From the NCBI RefSeq assembly GCF_008107695.1, contig NZ_VIRG01000066.1, forward strand, positions 1,240,001 to 1,304,000: a DNA stretch of 64,000 bases. The letters are read 5' to 3'. Below the pieces are notes generated by a model that saw only the letters and a program-made list of their open reading frames with translations, had not been told where the DNA came from and searched no databases. A program made the position numbers and the translations under genes. Numbering within the stretch: the first letter of the stretch is position 1; each line of letters starts with the position of its first letter. Source of the stretch: Stappia sp. BW2. Its GTDB lineage: Bacteria > Pseudomonadota > Alphaproteobacteria > Rhizobiales > Stappiaceae. Below are positions 48,423 to 57,833 of this stretch, one piece after another.

Positions 48423-50249
48423 ATGGAAAAGAAACACCAGATAAACCTTTGGTACGCCTTCATCGCCATGATGCTGGTGCTGATGTTCCAAAGCTGGTGG
48501 ACCACCTACAGGACCGTTGAGCAAATCCCATACAGCCAGTTCGAACAGTATCTCAAGGATGGAAAGATCGAGGAGATCGCCATCAAGGAGAACTATATCG
48601 AAGGCAAGTTCAAAGCCGCGCTCAAGGACGGAAAGCAGTATTTCGTCGCCACCCGCGTCGAGGTGCCTCTCGCCGACGAACTCAGCAAATATGACGTGAA
48701 ATACACCGGCGTCGTCCAGAACACCTTCATTCGCGACATCCTCTCCTGGGTGCTGCCGGTGCTGCTGCTGTTCGGTCTCTGGATGTTCTTCATCCGCCGT
48801 TTTGCCGAGAAACAGGGCATGGGCGGCATGATGACGGTGGGCAAGTCCAAGGCAAAGGTATTTGTCGAAAAGGACGTGAAGGTCCGGTTTCAGAATGTCG
48901 CCGGCGTGGATGAAGCCAAACGGGAACTGAAGGAAATTGTCGACTTTCTGAAGGAGCCGACATCCTACGGCCGTCTGGGCGCACATGTGCCCAAGGGCAT
49001 CCTTCTGGTCGGCCCTCCTGGCACAGGCAAGACGCTGCTTGCCCGGGCCGTGGCAGGCGAGGCCGGTGTGCCGTTCTTCTCGATCTCCGGTTCGGAATTC
49101 GTGGAAATGTTCGTCGGTGTCGGCGCGGCACGTGTGCGTGACCTCTTCGAGCAGGCCCGCAAGGCCGCGCCCGCCATCATCTTCATCGATGAGCTGGACG
49201 CGCTCGGCCGGACGCGTGCGGCCGGTCCCATGGGCAGCAACGACGAGAAGGAACAAACTCTCAACCAGCTCCTGACCGAACTCGACGGGTTCGACCCCTC
49301 CAGCGGCATCATCCTTCTGGCGGCTACGAACCGGCCCGAAATCCTGGACGCTGCCCTCCTGCGCGCCGGGCGCTTCGACCGGCAGGTGCTGGTTGACCGG
49401 CCGGACAAGATCGGCCGGCGGGCGATCCTCGACGTTCATGTGAAAAAGATCAAACTGGCCGCCGATATCGATCTCGACCAGGTGGCCCAGCTTACGGCCG
49501 GTTTCTCCGGCGCCGATCTTGCGACGCTGGTGAACGAGGCCGCCCTGCTGGCAACACGGCGGCAGGCCGACGCCGTCACACTTCTGGACTTCAACGAAGC
49601 GGTGGAGCGTGTCGTCGCCGGGCTGGAGAAGCGCAGCCGGATCCTGTCCGACAAGGAACGCAGGACCGTCGCCTTCCACGAAATGGGTCATGCCCTGGTG
49701 GCCGCAAATCTGGACGGTTGCGACCCTGTGCACAAGATCTCGATCATCCCGCGCGGCATAGGCGCCCTCGGCTACACGATGCAGCGGCCGACTGAAGACC
49801 GTTTCCTCCTGTCTTCACAGGATCTGGAAAACCGCATGGCCGTTCTGATGGGCGGCCGGGCGGCGGAGGAGATCGTGTTCAACGAGATCTCCACCGGTGC
49901 CTCCGACGACCTTCAGAAAGTGACCGAAGTTGCCCGCGACATGGTCATGCGCTACGGCATGGATACCGATCTGGGCAATCGTGCCTATTCCACCCAGCGT
50001 CAGAACTTTCTTGGGCAGCCCTCCGGAGACGTTGCCGAGGTTTCCGAGGAGACGCAGAGGGAAATCGATATCGCCATCAAGCAACGGGTGGAAGTTGCCT
50101 TTCAGCGGGCCAAGGACCTCTTGAACAGCCATCGCAAAGAGCTTGACGAAGGCGCCACGATGCTGCTCGCGAAGGAAACGCTGACCGACCAGGACTTCCC
50201 CGCAATCCGCCCCATTGGCGAACGCCGGAAGAACGAAGCGGCGGAATAA
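48423..50249 (+). CDS. ftsH: ATP-dependent zinc metalloprotease FtsH
   Basis: A 608-residue membrane AAA protease. Two N-terminal transmembrane helices ([17 protein letters not shown] and [19 protein letters not shown]) flank a small periplasmic domain. The AAA module follows with Walker A GPPGTGKT (~197-204), Walker [12 protein letters not shown], the pore motif and sensor/arginine-finger region [14 protein letters not shown]. The protease site is HEMGH (~419-423), with the third ligand in [12 protein letters not shown]. The usual motif is HEAGH; the A-to-M change keeps both histidines and the glutamate, so activity should be retained. Sequence drift from canonical FtsH suggests an accessory paralogue. 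It degrades membrane and soluble regulators; targets here are unknown. Confidence 0.9.
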   Translation: MEKKHQINLWYAFIAMMLVLMFQSWWTTYRTVEQIPYSQFEQYLKDGKIEEIAIKENYIEGKFKAALKDGKQYFVATRVEVPLADELSKYDVKYTGVVQNTFIRDILSWVLPVLLLFGLWMFFIRRFAEKQGMGGMMTVGKSKAKVFVEKDVKVRFQNVAGVDEAKRELKEIVDFLKEPTSYGRLGAHVPKGILLVGPPGTGKTLLARAVAGEAGVPFFSISGSEFVEMFVGVGAARVRDLFEQARKAAPAIIFIDELDALGRTRAAGPMGSNDEKEQTLNQLLTELDGFDPSSGIILLAATNRPEILDAALLRAGRFDRQVLVDRPDKIGRRAILDVHVKKIKLAADIDLDQVAQLTAGFSGADLATLVNEAALLATRRQADAVTLLDFNEAVERVVAGLEKRSRILSDKERRTVAFHEMGHALVAANLDGCDPVHKISIIPRGIGALGYTMQRPTEDRFLLSSQDLENRMAVLMGGRAAEEIVFNEISTGASDDLQKVTEVARDMVMRYGMDTDLGNRAYSTQRQNFLGQPSGDVAEVSEETQREIDIAIKQRVEVAFQRAKDLLNSHRKELDEGATMLLAKETLTDQDFPAIRPIGERRKNEAAE

Positions 50250-50405
50250 GACACTTGCAGCCTGCCGCTTGAGACTTCAGGCGGCAGACGGGCTGCCGTC
50301 TTCCGGTCCCGTCTCCGCGGCCGGACGGTCTGGACGATTGGGCGACTTTGAAGGTGTTGAACGACAGACGCTGAAGATGCGCCGGGATGCCCCTCTGCGG
50401 GTATG

Positions 50406-50438
50406 AAAAAAGGTGCCTGCACGGTTGCAGGCACCTTT
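50406..50438. terminator. Bidirectional terminator between ftsH and scoB
   Basis: Perfect 10-bp stem GGTGCCTGCA/TGCAGGCACC with a 4-base loop, flanked by A6 on the left and TTTT on the right. It works for ftsH (plus strand) and, read in reverse with a T6 tract, for the convergent scoAB operon. Confidence 0.85.
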
Positions 50439-50468
50439 TCTTGAACGACACTGACGACCGTAACGGTC

Positions 50469-51098
50469 TTAGCTCACGATTGTCGCCTGCGTCTTTTCCT
50501 TGACTTCGTCCAGCGTTACGTCCTCGGCGAGTTCAACCACCTTCAGGCCGCCGTCGACAACATCGAAGACACCGAGATTGGTGATGACGCGGTCAACACA
50601 TTTCACGCCGGTGAGCGGCAGCGAGCACTCATTCAGAAGCTTGGGGTCGCCGGCTTTCGAGGTGTGATCCATGATCACGACCACGCGTTTGACACCGGCG
50701 ACGAGGTCCATGGCACCGCCCATGCCCTTGACCATCTTGCCCGGGATCATCCAGTTGGCGAGATCACCGGCTTCTGACACTTCCATAGCGCCCAGGATCG
50801 ACAGGTCGATATGACCGCCGCGGATCATGCCGAAGCTGTCGGCAGACGAGAAATAGCTGGTCTGCGGCAGTTCGGTGATGGTCTGCTTGCCGGCGTTGAT
50901 GAGGTCCGCGTCGACCTCGTCATCGGTCGGGAACGGGCCCATGCCAAGCATGCCGTTTTCCGACTGAAGGGTCACGTGAACGCCGTCCGGAATATAGTTG
51001 GATACCAGGGTCGGAATGCCGATGCCCAGGTTCACATAGAAGCCGTCTTCCAGTTCCTGCGCGGCACGCTTTGCCATGTCATCACGAGTCCAGGCCAT
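50469..51098 (-). CDS. scoB: 3-oxoacid CoA-transferase subunit B
   Basis: A 209-residue CoA-transferase beta subunit: [27 protein letters not shown] at the start, [13 protein letters not shown] with the catalytic glutamate near residue 46, and [15 protein letters not shown]. With ScoA it transfers CoA from succinyl-CoA to acetoacetate, opening ketone bodies or PHB-derived acetoacetate for use; this fits the phasin genes in the window. The ATG at 51098 after GGGAG is preferred; the frame extends much further upstream only as a shadow of scoA. It follows scoA by 13 nt. Confidence 0.9.
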   Translation of the reverse strand: MAWTRDDMAKRAAQELEDGFYVNLGIGIPTLVSNYIPDGVHVTLQSENGMLGMGPFPTDDEVDADLINAGKQTITELPQTSYFSSADSFGMIRGGHIDLSILGAMEVSEAGDLANWMIPGKMVKGMGGAMDLVAGVKRVVVIMDHTSKAGDPKLLNECSLPLTGVKCVDRVITNLGVFDVVDGGLKVVELAEDVTLDEVKEKTQATIVS

Positions 51099-51111
51099 GA
51101 TGTTATCTCCC

Positions 51112-51807
51112 TCAGGCTGCGCGCGTGGTGCGCTTTTCGATACGTTTTTCGTGTTTGCCGACGATGATGCGGTCGACGAAGATGCCGGCGGTGTGGATGT
51201 TATCGGTATCAAGCTCACCGATCTCAACCAGCTCCTCCACTTCCACCACACAGGTCTTTCCGGCCGTCGCCATCATCGGATTGAAGTTGCGCGCGGTCTT
51301 GCGGTAGATCAGGTTGCCTTCCTTGTCGGCCTTCCAGGCCTTGACCAGCGATACATCGGCCACCAGGCCGGTTTCCATGATGTAGGTCTCGCCGTTGAAG
51401 TCCTTGTGTTCCTTGCCGTCAGCAATCAGGGTGCCGACGCCGGTCTTGGTGTAGAAGCCCGGAATGCCAGCGCCACCGGCGCGGATGCGCTCGGCCAGCG
51501 TGCCCTGCGGGTTGAACTCAAGCTCAAGCTCACCGTTGAGGTACTGCTTTTCGAAAGTCGCGTTTTCACCGACGTAGGACGAAACCATCTTCTTGATCTG
51601 GCGTGTCTGCAGCAGAAGACCGAGGCCAAAGTCATCAACACCGGCATTGTTGGAAATGGCGGTGATGTCCTTGGCTCCGGAATCCCGGAGCGCCACAATC
51701 AGATTTTCCGGAATGCCGCAGAGGCCGAACCCGCCGGCCATCACCGTCATGCCGTCAAAGGTCAGCCCCTCAAGGGCGGCCTTTGCGTCCGGATAAATTT
51801 TGTCCAT
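51112..51807 (-). CDS. scoA: 3-oxoacid CoA-transferase subunit A
   Basis: A 231-residue alpha subunit with [22 protein letters not shown] (the CoA-transferase glycine-rich signature), [14 protein letters not shown] and [23 protein letters not shown]. It is the first gene of the scoAB operon on the minus strand. No adjacent regulator or acetoacetate transporter is seen. Activity with acetoacetate is the family default; related transferases for 3-oxoadipate (PcaIJ) are a less likely alternative because no aromatic-catabolic genes are nearby. Confidence 0.9.
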   Translation of the reverse strand: MDKIYPDAKAALEGLTFDGMTVMAGGFGLCGIPENLIVALRDSGAKDITAISNNAGVDDFGLGLLLQTRQIKKMVSSYVGENATFEKQYLNGELELEFNPQGTLAERIRAGGAGIPGFYTKTGVGTLIADGKEHKDFNGETYIMETGLVADVSLVKAWKADKEGNLIYRKTARNFNPMMATAGKTCVVEVEELVEIGELDTDNIHTAGIFVDRIIVGKHEKRIEKRTTRAA

Positions 51808-52105
51808 GTTTCACTCCCGTTTAAGACCGCTATGTGCGTGAAGCGCACATTCGCCGCTAGGTTCGACCGGGTCAAGAGCTCTTTCCCGCGTTGCAGCGAA
51901 AAACATGACTGGCTCGTCACTTAATCGGTTTGCGCCGCGTTGCCCGCCTCCAGACCGCCGTTGCCTCACGGCTCTGCGCAGTTTCCGGCAAGTTGTTTAT
52001 GGTTTGTAAATTCTTAATGGCAAGAATTGGACATCGTCCGTGGGGTGTTATCGCCACCCTGCCTACCACCGGATACCTAGAACCTACTGAAAGACTTCAC
52101 GCACA

Positions 52106-52351
52106 GTGTTCCCGTTTCTGTCGACATTCTTCAAGATCGCGGTCATCTCGCTGCTCGTCGGCGCGGGTCTTTCCTTCGTGAACATCACTGCACAGGACAT
52201 TCTGGGCTCCGTCGGCATGAGCCCTCTGGAACTCTGGATCTATATGCTGGAGTTTCGGGACTGGGCCATTCCCAACATGATCCTGGGCGCGTTCATCGTC
52301 GTGCCGATCTGGCTGGTCATCTATCTGATCCGGCCACCCCGGGCGGGATAA
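52106..52351 (+). CDS. Small integral membrane protein (possibly DUF6460)
   Basis: An 81-residue protein with two hydrophobic helices (FFKIAVISLLVGAGLSFVNI and MILGAFIVVPIWLVIYLI) separated by a short charged segment. Overall layout resembles small alphaproteobacterial membrane proteins of the DUF6460 type. The start is a GTG at 52106 with no clear ribosome site. It is convergent with the acyltransferase gene, ending 10 nt before that stop. The two well-formed helices and short spacing to the neighbour support a real gene. Confidence 0.6.
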   Translation: MFPFLSTFFKIAVISLLVGAGLSFVNITAQDILGSVGMSPLELWIYMLEFRDWAIPNMILGAFIVVPIWLVIYLIRPPRAG

Positions 52352-52361
52352 CGGTTGCCGG

Positions 52362-53526
52362 TCAGGCTGTCTGGCTGTTTTTCTGATGCTTCAAACGATC
52401 AAGGGTTGCCCTGAAACTTCGTTTGGCCTTCAGGGCCGTGATTGCTGCCAAGCCTTTGACCGTGAGCGGCAAAAGCAAACGCCGCGTTGACTGTTCCTTG
52501 GCGCCAAACCTGCTTTTGTACGCCTGCAGCCCGGTGCCGAAACCATAGAGCCGAATGTTGTTGTCCCGCGCCCAGTAGATGGATTGAACGAGTGCCACCA
52601 TGCCAGGCGAAAACCGCTGCCATTGTTCCGGGCCGATTGAAATCAAGATACCGGTTGCGCATCCATCTTCCACCAGCAGGGCCGTCACGGCGACAATGTC
52701 ACCGCCCGACATCAGCGCCAGAACCTTGAGAGGATTTTCACGTCCCGCCCGGGCCGCCAGGGCGAGATAAAAATTCTCCCGATTGTCCTGCTTCAAGGAG
52801 TTCGCACGACCGAGCGCTTTGAACCGCTCCGCCCTGTAGACCATCAGGGTTTCGAGTATTTTCACTCGCTCTTCAGGGGTCGTCGCCTCGACCAGTTGCA
52901 CGCCTTCACTTTGAAGCTTGCGAAAGTTGACCCTGGTCTTCTTGTAAATTCCTTTCCCGGAGCTGGCTCCGGCCGCGAGCAACGCCTCGGCATCAAGGTA
53001 AAGACTGGAACTTTCCACTGTCGCTTTTGGATGCAGGAAGAAGGGATTGCGAGCGCTGCCTATCGACGCGTGCAGTTTCTTGATGTCCACCACATCCGCG
53101 TCCGGAATGGCCTCGATCATTGCGGACATGACTGCCTGCACCGTTTCATCGCCTTCGCTTGCGATCGCAGCGCTCAAAACCGGGCCGTTGTGGTCCGCCA
53201 CGCCAAGGTCGGGCGTCGAGGCGACACGGACCGGACCTTTCCGGAAGCGGATGATCGGCAGCAATGCAAGCGGGTCCGGCAAGCCCGGGCGATTAGGCGG
53301 CAAGGATCCCGTATGTGTCACAGACCTCGGGTGCCATTTCCTGAAAGAAGCACTCGACGAATTGCGGGGTTTGAAAAGCCGAGCATCGCGCTCCGCCGGG
53401 AAGAGACGCCCAGAGCGAATGCAAAAGGTCCGCGTCGGGCTTCTCGTGCCAGACAACACGGATTTCGTGCCCGGCCGTCTGGCCGCGGACCGTCTCGTTT
53501 CCCGGCGAGACCGACCTATCGTTCAC
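52362..53526 (-). pseudogene. FemAB/BioF2-like acyltransferase, frameshifted copy
   Basis: Two minus-strand frames together encode one protein of about 388 residues homologous to the intact neighbour at 53523-54677. The first part (MNDRSVSPGNETV to DTYGILAA, 53526-53293) ends at a TAA at 53295-53293. The second part continues one frame over (NRPGLPDPLALLPIIRFRKG onward) to the stop at 52362. Removing one base near 53295 restores continuous alignment with the paralogue (GVFAEPGESEPPLMLLP). The second half holds the intact Acetyltransf_6/GNAT-like core (KTRVNFRKLQSEGVQLVEA, GFGTGLQAYKSRFG). Either a true inactivating frameshift or a sequencing error; an unusual translational frameshift is less likely. 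Its ATG overlaps the paralogue stop (ATGA). Confidence 0.75.
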
Positions 53527-54677
53527 GTCTGCATCCCATTCCTGCGCAACGCGATCTGGAGCACGTTCTGGGCGGCACGATGCGCATCCCGGGCACCGAC
53601 AAACAGGCGTCCGCGTGTGCTCAAAGGCATGAGCAGGCGGTGAGAGGGGTGTTCCTCACCACCGAACCGTTGCTTGTATTCCTGCTGACCTGTGCCAAAG
53701 CTGAACCAGCGCGCACCTGTCTCGTAAGCTCGTTGTATCGCCTTGGCAAACAGTACCATGCCCGGCGAATAGGCGTGCCATTTCTGATCGCCGATGGACA
53801 CCAGGACAGCAGTCGCCTGCGCCCCCGTCATCATCAGCACCATGGCAGCCACGGTCTCTTCTCCCTGCTTCAGCGCCAGGGTCTTGAAGGGCGTCGACGA
53901 TGCCTCCATCGCCGCAAGGCGGAGATAGAAGCCAGAGCGGTCTTCCCGCTCCAGGCTATCGTCCCGTCCGAGCTGGCGGAACCGTTCCCTTCGCTGAGCG
54001 GCCAGGGTCCTGAACAGGTCAACACGTTCTTCGGGTGTTACCGCCTCGACCAGCGTAACGCCTTCGCTCACAAGCCGGCGGAACTTGGAACGGGTCTTCT
54101 TGTAGATGGACTTGCCGGACCAGTTGCCAGAGGCATTCGCGCTGTGAAGATCGAGAACAAGTGAGCTGTTCTGCGAGATCGTTTCCGGCAGGCAACTTAA
54201 CGGATTTTCCAGGGTATCGACCCGGTGGTGCAGCTTGTGGATATCGACGATGTCGGCATCATCTATACGCTCCAGAAAGGCCCGGATCATTTCCGCCCGG
54301 CACTGTGCGGAGAGCCCGCAGCCAGCGCCAAAGGCCGGCGCATTCTGATCAGCCAGACCAAAGTCCGGCATGCCGACGACCCGGATGGGGCCCCGCTGAA
54401 AACGCGCAAGCGGCAACAACATCAAGGGAGGTTCGCTTTCGCCCGGTTCCGCAAAAACGCCGACAGAAAATCCACTGGCTCCTGTCGTCAGCTTGCTTTC
54501 CTGAAAGGCCGCGAGAAATTCCGGCGTCTGAAACGGCGTCGATACCACGCCGCCTTTCAGGGAAGCCCAGAGACTTTTCATTTCCGAAAGCGTCGGGGCC
54601 TTGATTTCACGAACCTTGATCCGGGATACAGCGCTGCTTTCCAGAGCCAGCAGCTGCTCTGTTTCACGCAAAGCCAT
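53523..54677 (-). CDS. FemAB/BioF2-like (GNAT-type) acyltransferase
   Basis: A protein of about 384 residues in the Acetyltransf_6 group (CelD/FemAB-like double GNAT fold). MKSLWASLKGGVVSTPFQTPEFLAAF is the N-domain landmark, with KTRSKFRRLVSEGVTLVEAVTPEERV and FSFGTGQQEYKQRFGGEEH in the C domain. Related proteins act in exopolysaccharide or cellulose-associated acyl transfer, but no polysaccharide genes flank it. The ATG at 54677 is preferred; a TTG at 54722 adds 15 hydrophobic residues. A tandem paralogue follows with a 4-nt overlap, so the pair arose by duplication and shares a transcript. Confidence 0.75.
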   Translation of the reverse strand: MALRETEQLLALESSAVSRIKVREIKAPTLSEMKSLWASLKGGVVSTPFQTPEFLAAFQESKLTTGASGFSVGVFAEPGESEPPLMLLPLARFQRGPIRVVGMPDFGLADQNAPAFGAGCGLSAQCRAEMIRAFLERIDDADIVDIHKLHHRVDTLENPLSCLPETISQNSSLVLDLHSANASGNWSGKSIYKKTRSKFRRLVSEGVTLVEAVTPEERVDLFRTLAAQRRERFRQLGRDDSLEREDRSGFYLRLAAMEASSTPFKTLALKQGEETVAAMVLMMTGAQATAVLVSIGDQKWHAYSPGMVLFAKAIQRAYETGARWFSFGTGQQEYKQRFGGEEHPSHRLLMPLSTRGRLFVGARDAHRAAQNVLQIALRRNGMQT

Positions 54678-54838
54678 CACTCGCAATACCCCAATACACA
54701 ACCACCAGCCCAGGCACACCAAATAGGTGCACCAACCGCCTGTTATATAGGCATGGTTTTGTTAAAAATCAGTATTGTAGGCAGCCTCTTCGAGGCGTTC
54801 GTGGGTCGCTCCGACGCGCATCTTTAGGCCGTCAGTCT

Positions 54839-55663
54839 TCAGCCTTCCGCGCCGAAAGCGGCCCGTTCATCCCTCTCCTTTTGCGTTTGCTGGCGTTTGG
54901 TGGCGATCGAGGCAGCGATCACGCCCATGGTGACAAGAGCAACAAGGATGGTGCAGACCGCATTGATTTCCGGCGTCACGCCCAGCCGCACCTGGGAATA
55001 GATCTTCATCGGCAAGGTGGTGGCGCCCGGCCCCGTGGTGAAGCTGGCGATCACCAGATCGTCCAGCGACAGAGTGAAGGCCAGCATCCAGCCGGCGATG
55101 ACACCGGGCAGAATGATCGGCAAGGTGATCAGGAAGAAGGTTTTGACCGGCGGGCACCCGAGATCTTCCGCAGCCTCCTCTATGGATTTGTCGAAACCGA
55201 CCAGGCGTGACTGCACCACGACGGCCACATAGCAGCTTGCAAAGGTTGTATGCGCCAGCATCACGGTCCAGAACCCGCGGGAATAATCCATGGCCACGAA
55301 AAGCAGAAGCAGTGACAGGCCAAGGATCACTTCGGGCATCACCAGCGGTGCGAAGATCATGCCGGAAAACAGCGACCGGCCGACGAACCGCCCGGACCGC
55401 ACCAGAACAAGCGCAGCGATTGTGCCGATGATCGTCGCGAGGGTCGCCGATACAAAGGCGACGCGCAGGGTCACCCAGGCCGCATCGAGCAGTTGATCGT
55501 TCTGCAGCAGCGAAGCGTACCATTTGGTAGAGAAACCGCCCCAGACGGTCACCAGCCGGCTTTCGTTGAAGGAATAGATCACCAGCAGCACAATGGGCAG
55601 ATACAGGAACGAAAAGCCCGCCACGAGCGAGGTGATGTTGAACCAGGTCGGACCGCGCGTCAT
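54839..55663 (-). CDS. potI: Polyamine ABC transporter permease (PotI/PotC-like)
   Basis: A 274-residue inner-membrane permease with six hydrophobic helices and the EAA loop EEAAEDLGCPPVKTFFLITLPII near residue 170, which docks on the ATPase. FSLDDLVIASFTTGPGATTLPMKIYSQ is typical of PotC/PotI. It is the last gene of a minus-strand potFGHI-like operon and overlaps potH by 4 nt. Substrate putrescine or a related polyamine is inferred from the adjacent gamma-glutamylpolyamine synthetases. Confidence 0.88.
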   Translation of the reverse strand: MTRGPTWFNITSLVAGFSFLYLPIVLLVIYSFNESRLVTVWGGFSTKWYASLLQNDQLLDAAWVTLRVAFVSATLATIIGTIAALVLVRSGRFVGRSLFSGMIFAPLVMPEVILGLSLLLLFVAMDYSRGFWTVMLAHTTFASCYVAVVVQSRLVGFDKSIEEAAEDLGCPPVKTFFLITLPIILPGVIAGWMLAFTLSLDDLVIASFTTGPGATTLPMKIYSQVRLGVTPEINAVCTILVALVTMGVIAASIATKRQQTQKERDERAAFGAEG

Positions 55664-56589
55664 CCTTCTCTCTCCGCCATTTTCTGCTGCTGGTTCTGGA
55701 AGAGCACGATGGGAATCACCAGGATCAGCAGAAGGATCACGGCGACCGCCGACGAGACAGGCCAGTCGCGGTTGTTGAAAAATTCCACCCAGAGCGTCTT
55801 GCCGATCATCAGCGTGTTGGAACCGCCGAGAAGATCCGGAATGACGAATTCACCCACTGCGGGAATGAACACCAGGAAACATCCGGCGATGACGCCGGGC
55901 AGCGACAACGGCAACGTGATCTTCCAGAAAGCCTTCCACGGGGGACAGCCAAGATCCTCCGCGGCTTCCAGCAGGCTGCCGTCCAGCCGTTCCAGGCTGG
56001 CGTAAAGAGGCAGGACCAGGAACGGCAGGTAGGAATAGACGATGCCGATAAAGACCGCGATGTTGGTGTTCATCATCACCAGCGGCTCGTCGATGATGCC
56101 GAGCGTCAGCAGGAGCTGGTTGAGAAGACCTTCGTTTTTCAGGATGCCGATCCAGGCGTAGACGCGGATCAGAAAGCTGGTCCAGAACGGCAGGATCACC
56201 AGCATCAGCAGCGTCGGGCGCATCGATTGCGGACTGCGCGCCATGCCGTAGGCGATCGGATAGCCGATGATGAGCGTCAGCAGCGTTGAGATGGCTGCGA
56301 TGACGACCGACGACAGATAGGATTTCCAGTAGAGGTCGTCTTCGGTCAGCCAGACGTAGTTTTCGAAGGAGAACTCCGAAACACTGTCCCAGATGCCATT
56401 CCAGCCCTCCGCCAGATCGAAGGTCGGCACATAGGGTGGAATGGCAACCGCCACCTGGGACAGGGAAATCTTGAAGACGATCAGAAACGGCGCCAGAAAG
56501 AAAATCAGCAGCCAGACATAAGGCACCGCGATCAGCAGCCAGCCACCGAGTGTCCGTTTGGGTTGAGCGGGAACGTGCAGCTCTGACAT
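55660..56589 (-). CDS. potH: Polyamine ABC transporter permease (PotH/PotB-like)
   Basis: A 309-residue permease: an N-terminal cytoplasmic leader, then helix PYVWLLIFFLAPFLIVFKISL, a large periplasmic loop, and the EAA loop LEAAEDLGCPPWKAFWKITLPL near residue 215. PotB/PotH proteins have this longer first periplasmic loop. It is translationally coupled to potI (4-nt overlap) and 9 nt after potG. The pair forms the heterodimeric membrane channel of the importer. Confidence 0.88.
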   Translation of the reverse strand: MSELHVPAQPKRTLGGWLLIAVPYVWLLIFFLAPFLIVFKISLSQVAVAIPPYVPTFDLAEGWNGIWDSVSEFSFENYVWLTEDDLYWKSYLSSVVIAAISTLLTLIIGYPIAYGMARSPQSMRPTLLMLVILPFWTSFLIRVYAWIGILKNEGLLNQLLLTLGIIDEPLVMMNTNIAVFIGIVYSYLPFLVLPLYASLERLDGSLLEAAEDLGCPPWKAFWKITLPLSLPGVIAGCFLVFIPAVGEFVIPDLLGGSNTLMIGKTLWVEFFNNRDWPVSSAVAVILLLILVIPIVLFQNQQQKMAEREG

Positions 56590-56598
56590 CGCTTCCTC

Positions 56599-57756
56599 CT
56601 ACCCTTTCAGAATGACGCCGGCGTCCCGGTCGAAAGACATGACGACTTCGTCATCCCAGGTGATCGGGTTTTCGACCATGCGCGAGACATTGGCGAAGGT
56701 GGCCCGCAACGTGTCCTTGTCGTTGTCGCCGACCTTCGAATGGATGATGGACATGTCTCCCAGATAAGCGATATCCCAGACGACGCCGTCGATCCTGTTG
56801 GGCAAACCCTTTTCACGGCGCCCCTGTGCAATACGCACCTTCTCCGGACGAATGGCATACCAGACCCGGTCGCCCACGGCGGCGTCGGTTACCTGATCGC
56901 TATCGATGGTGAAATTATCCGCAACCGAGCGAAGCTTGGTGCCGTCTTCCGATTTCTCGGTGACGTTGGCTTCGATCAGGTTGATGTCGCCAATGAAATC
57001 GGCAACGAACTTGGAATTGGGAGCTTCGTAGATTTCGGCCGGGGTGTCGACCTGCACCAGTTCGCCCTTGTCCATGACGGCGATCCGGTCGGCAACTGTC
57101 ATGGCCTCTTCCTGGTCGTGGGTAACGATCAGGAAGGTCATCTTCAGTTCTTCCTGAATGTTCATCAGTTCGAACTGGGTTTCCTCGCGTAGCTTGCGGT
57201 CGAGGGCGCCGAGCGGTTCATCGAGCAGGAGAACCTTCGGGCGCTTGGCAAGCGAACGGGCGAGCGCGACGCGCTGGCGCTGACCGCCCGAGAGCTGGTG
57301 CGGCCGGCGTTTGGCAAATTGTTCCAACTTGGTCAGCCGCAGCATTTCAGCAACGCGTGCATCGACCTCAGATGCCGGAAGCTTGTCCTGCTTCAGACCG
57401 AAGGCGATATTCTTTTCAACACTCATATGCGGGAACAGCGCATAGGACTGGAACATCATGTTGGAGGGACGCTTGAAAGGCGGAATTCCGGCAAGATCCT
57501 GACCATCCAGAAAGATCTGTCCGGTTGTCGGCGTCTCGAAACCTGCCAGCATGCGCATCAAGGTTGTCTTGCCACAACCCGAACCGCCGAGCAGTGCGAA
57601 AAACTCGCGCTCGTAAATCTTCAGAGACAGATTGTTGACCGCAGTGAAGTCGCCGAACTTCTTCGTGACATTCCGGAATTCGATAAACGGTGCTTTTTCC
57701 GGATCATCCCACGGGCTGTACGCCCGACGAACCGGTCCAATCGATTTTTTCGCCAA
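56599..57756 (-). CDS. potG: Polyamine ABC transporter ATPase (PotG/PotA-like)
   Basis: A 385-residue ABC ATPase. Walker A is LGGSGCGKTTLMRMLAGFE, the signature motif LSGGQRQRVALARSLAKRPKVLLLDEP with Walker B, and the switch histidine lies in IVTHDQEEAMTVAD. The C-terminal TOBE-type regulatory domain (residues ~270-385) is typical of PotA/PotG. It powers uptake together with PotH/PotI. It is separated from potF by a terminator-like hairpin at 57791-57821, so permease and ATPase are likely expressed below the binding protein. Confidence 0.9.
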   Translation of the reverse strand: MAKKSIGPVRRAYSPWDDPEKAPFIEFRNVTKKFGDFTAVNNLSLKIYEREFFALLGGSGCGKTTLMRMLAGFETPTTGQIFLDGQDLAGIPPFKRPSNMMFQSYALFPHMSVEKNIAFGLKQDKLPASEVDARVAEMLRLTKLEQFAKRRPHQLSGGQRQRVALARSLAKRPKVLLLDEPLGALDRKLREETQFELMNIQEELKMTFLIVTHDQEEAMTVADRIAVMDKGELVQVDTPAEIYEAPNSKFVADFIGDINLIEANVTEKSEDGTKLRSVADNFTIDSDQVTDAAVGDRVWYAIRPEKVRIAQGRREKGLPNRIDGVVWDIAYLGDMSIIHSKVGDNDKDTLRATFANVSRMVENPITWDDEVVMSFDRDAGVILKG

Positions 57757-57790
57757 AACAATCTCCCACCCCTAAGAGACCCGAGGAAAC

Positions 57791-57821
57791 AAAAACGCCG
57801 GACCCTTGGAGGGGCCCGGCG
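57791..57821 (-). terminator. Attenuating terminator between potF and potG
   Basis: On the minus strand the stem CGCCGGGCCC/GGGTCCGGCG (one G-T pair) with a 6-base loop is followed by TTTTT. It lies 12 nt after the potF stop and 35 nt before potG, as expected for partial termination that favours binding-protein expression. Confidence 0.75.
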
Positions 57822-57833
57822 GTTCGCGTTCGC

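Noticed and set aside
48420..49733. 437-codon minus-strand frame
   Set aside because: Antisense of ftsH, which has complete AAA and protease motifs in the sense frame.
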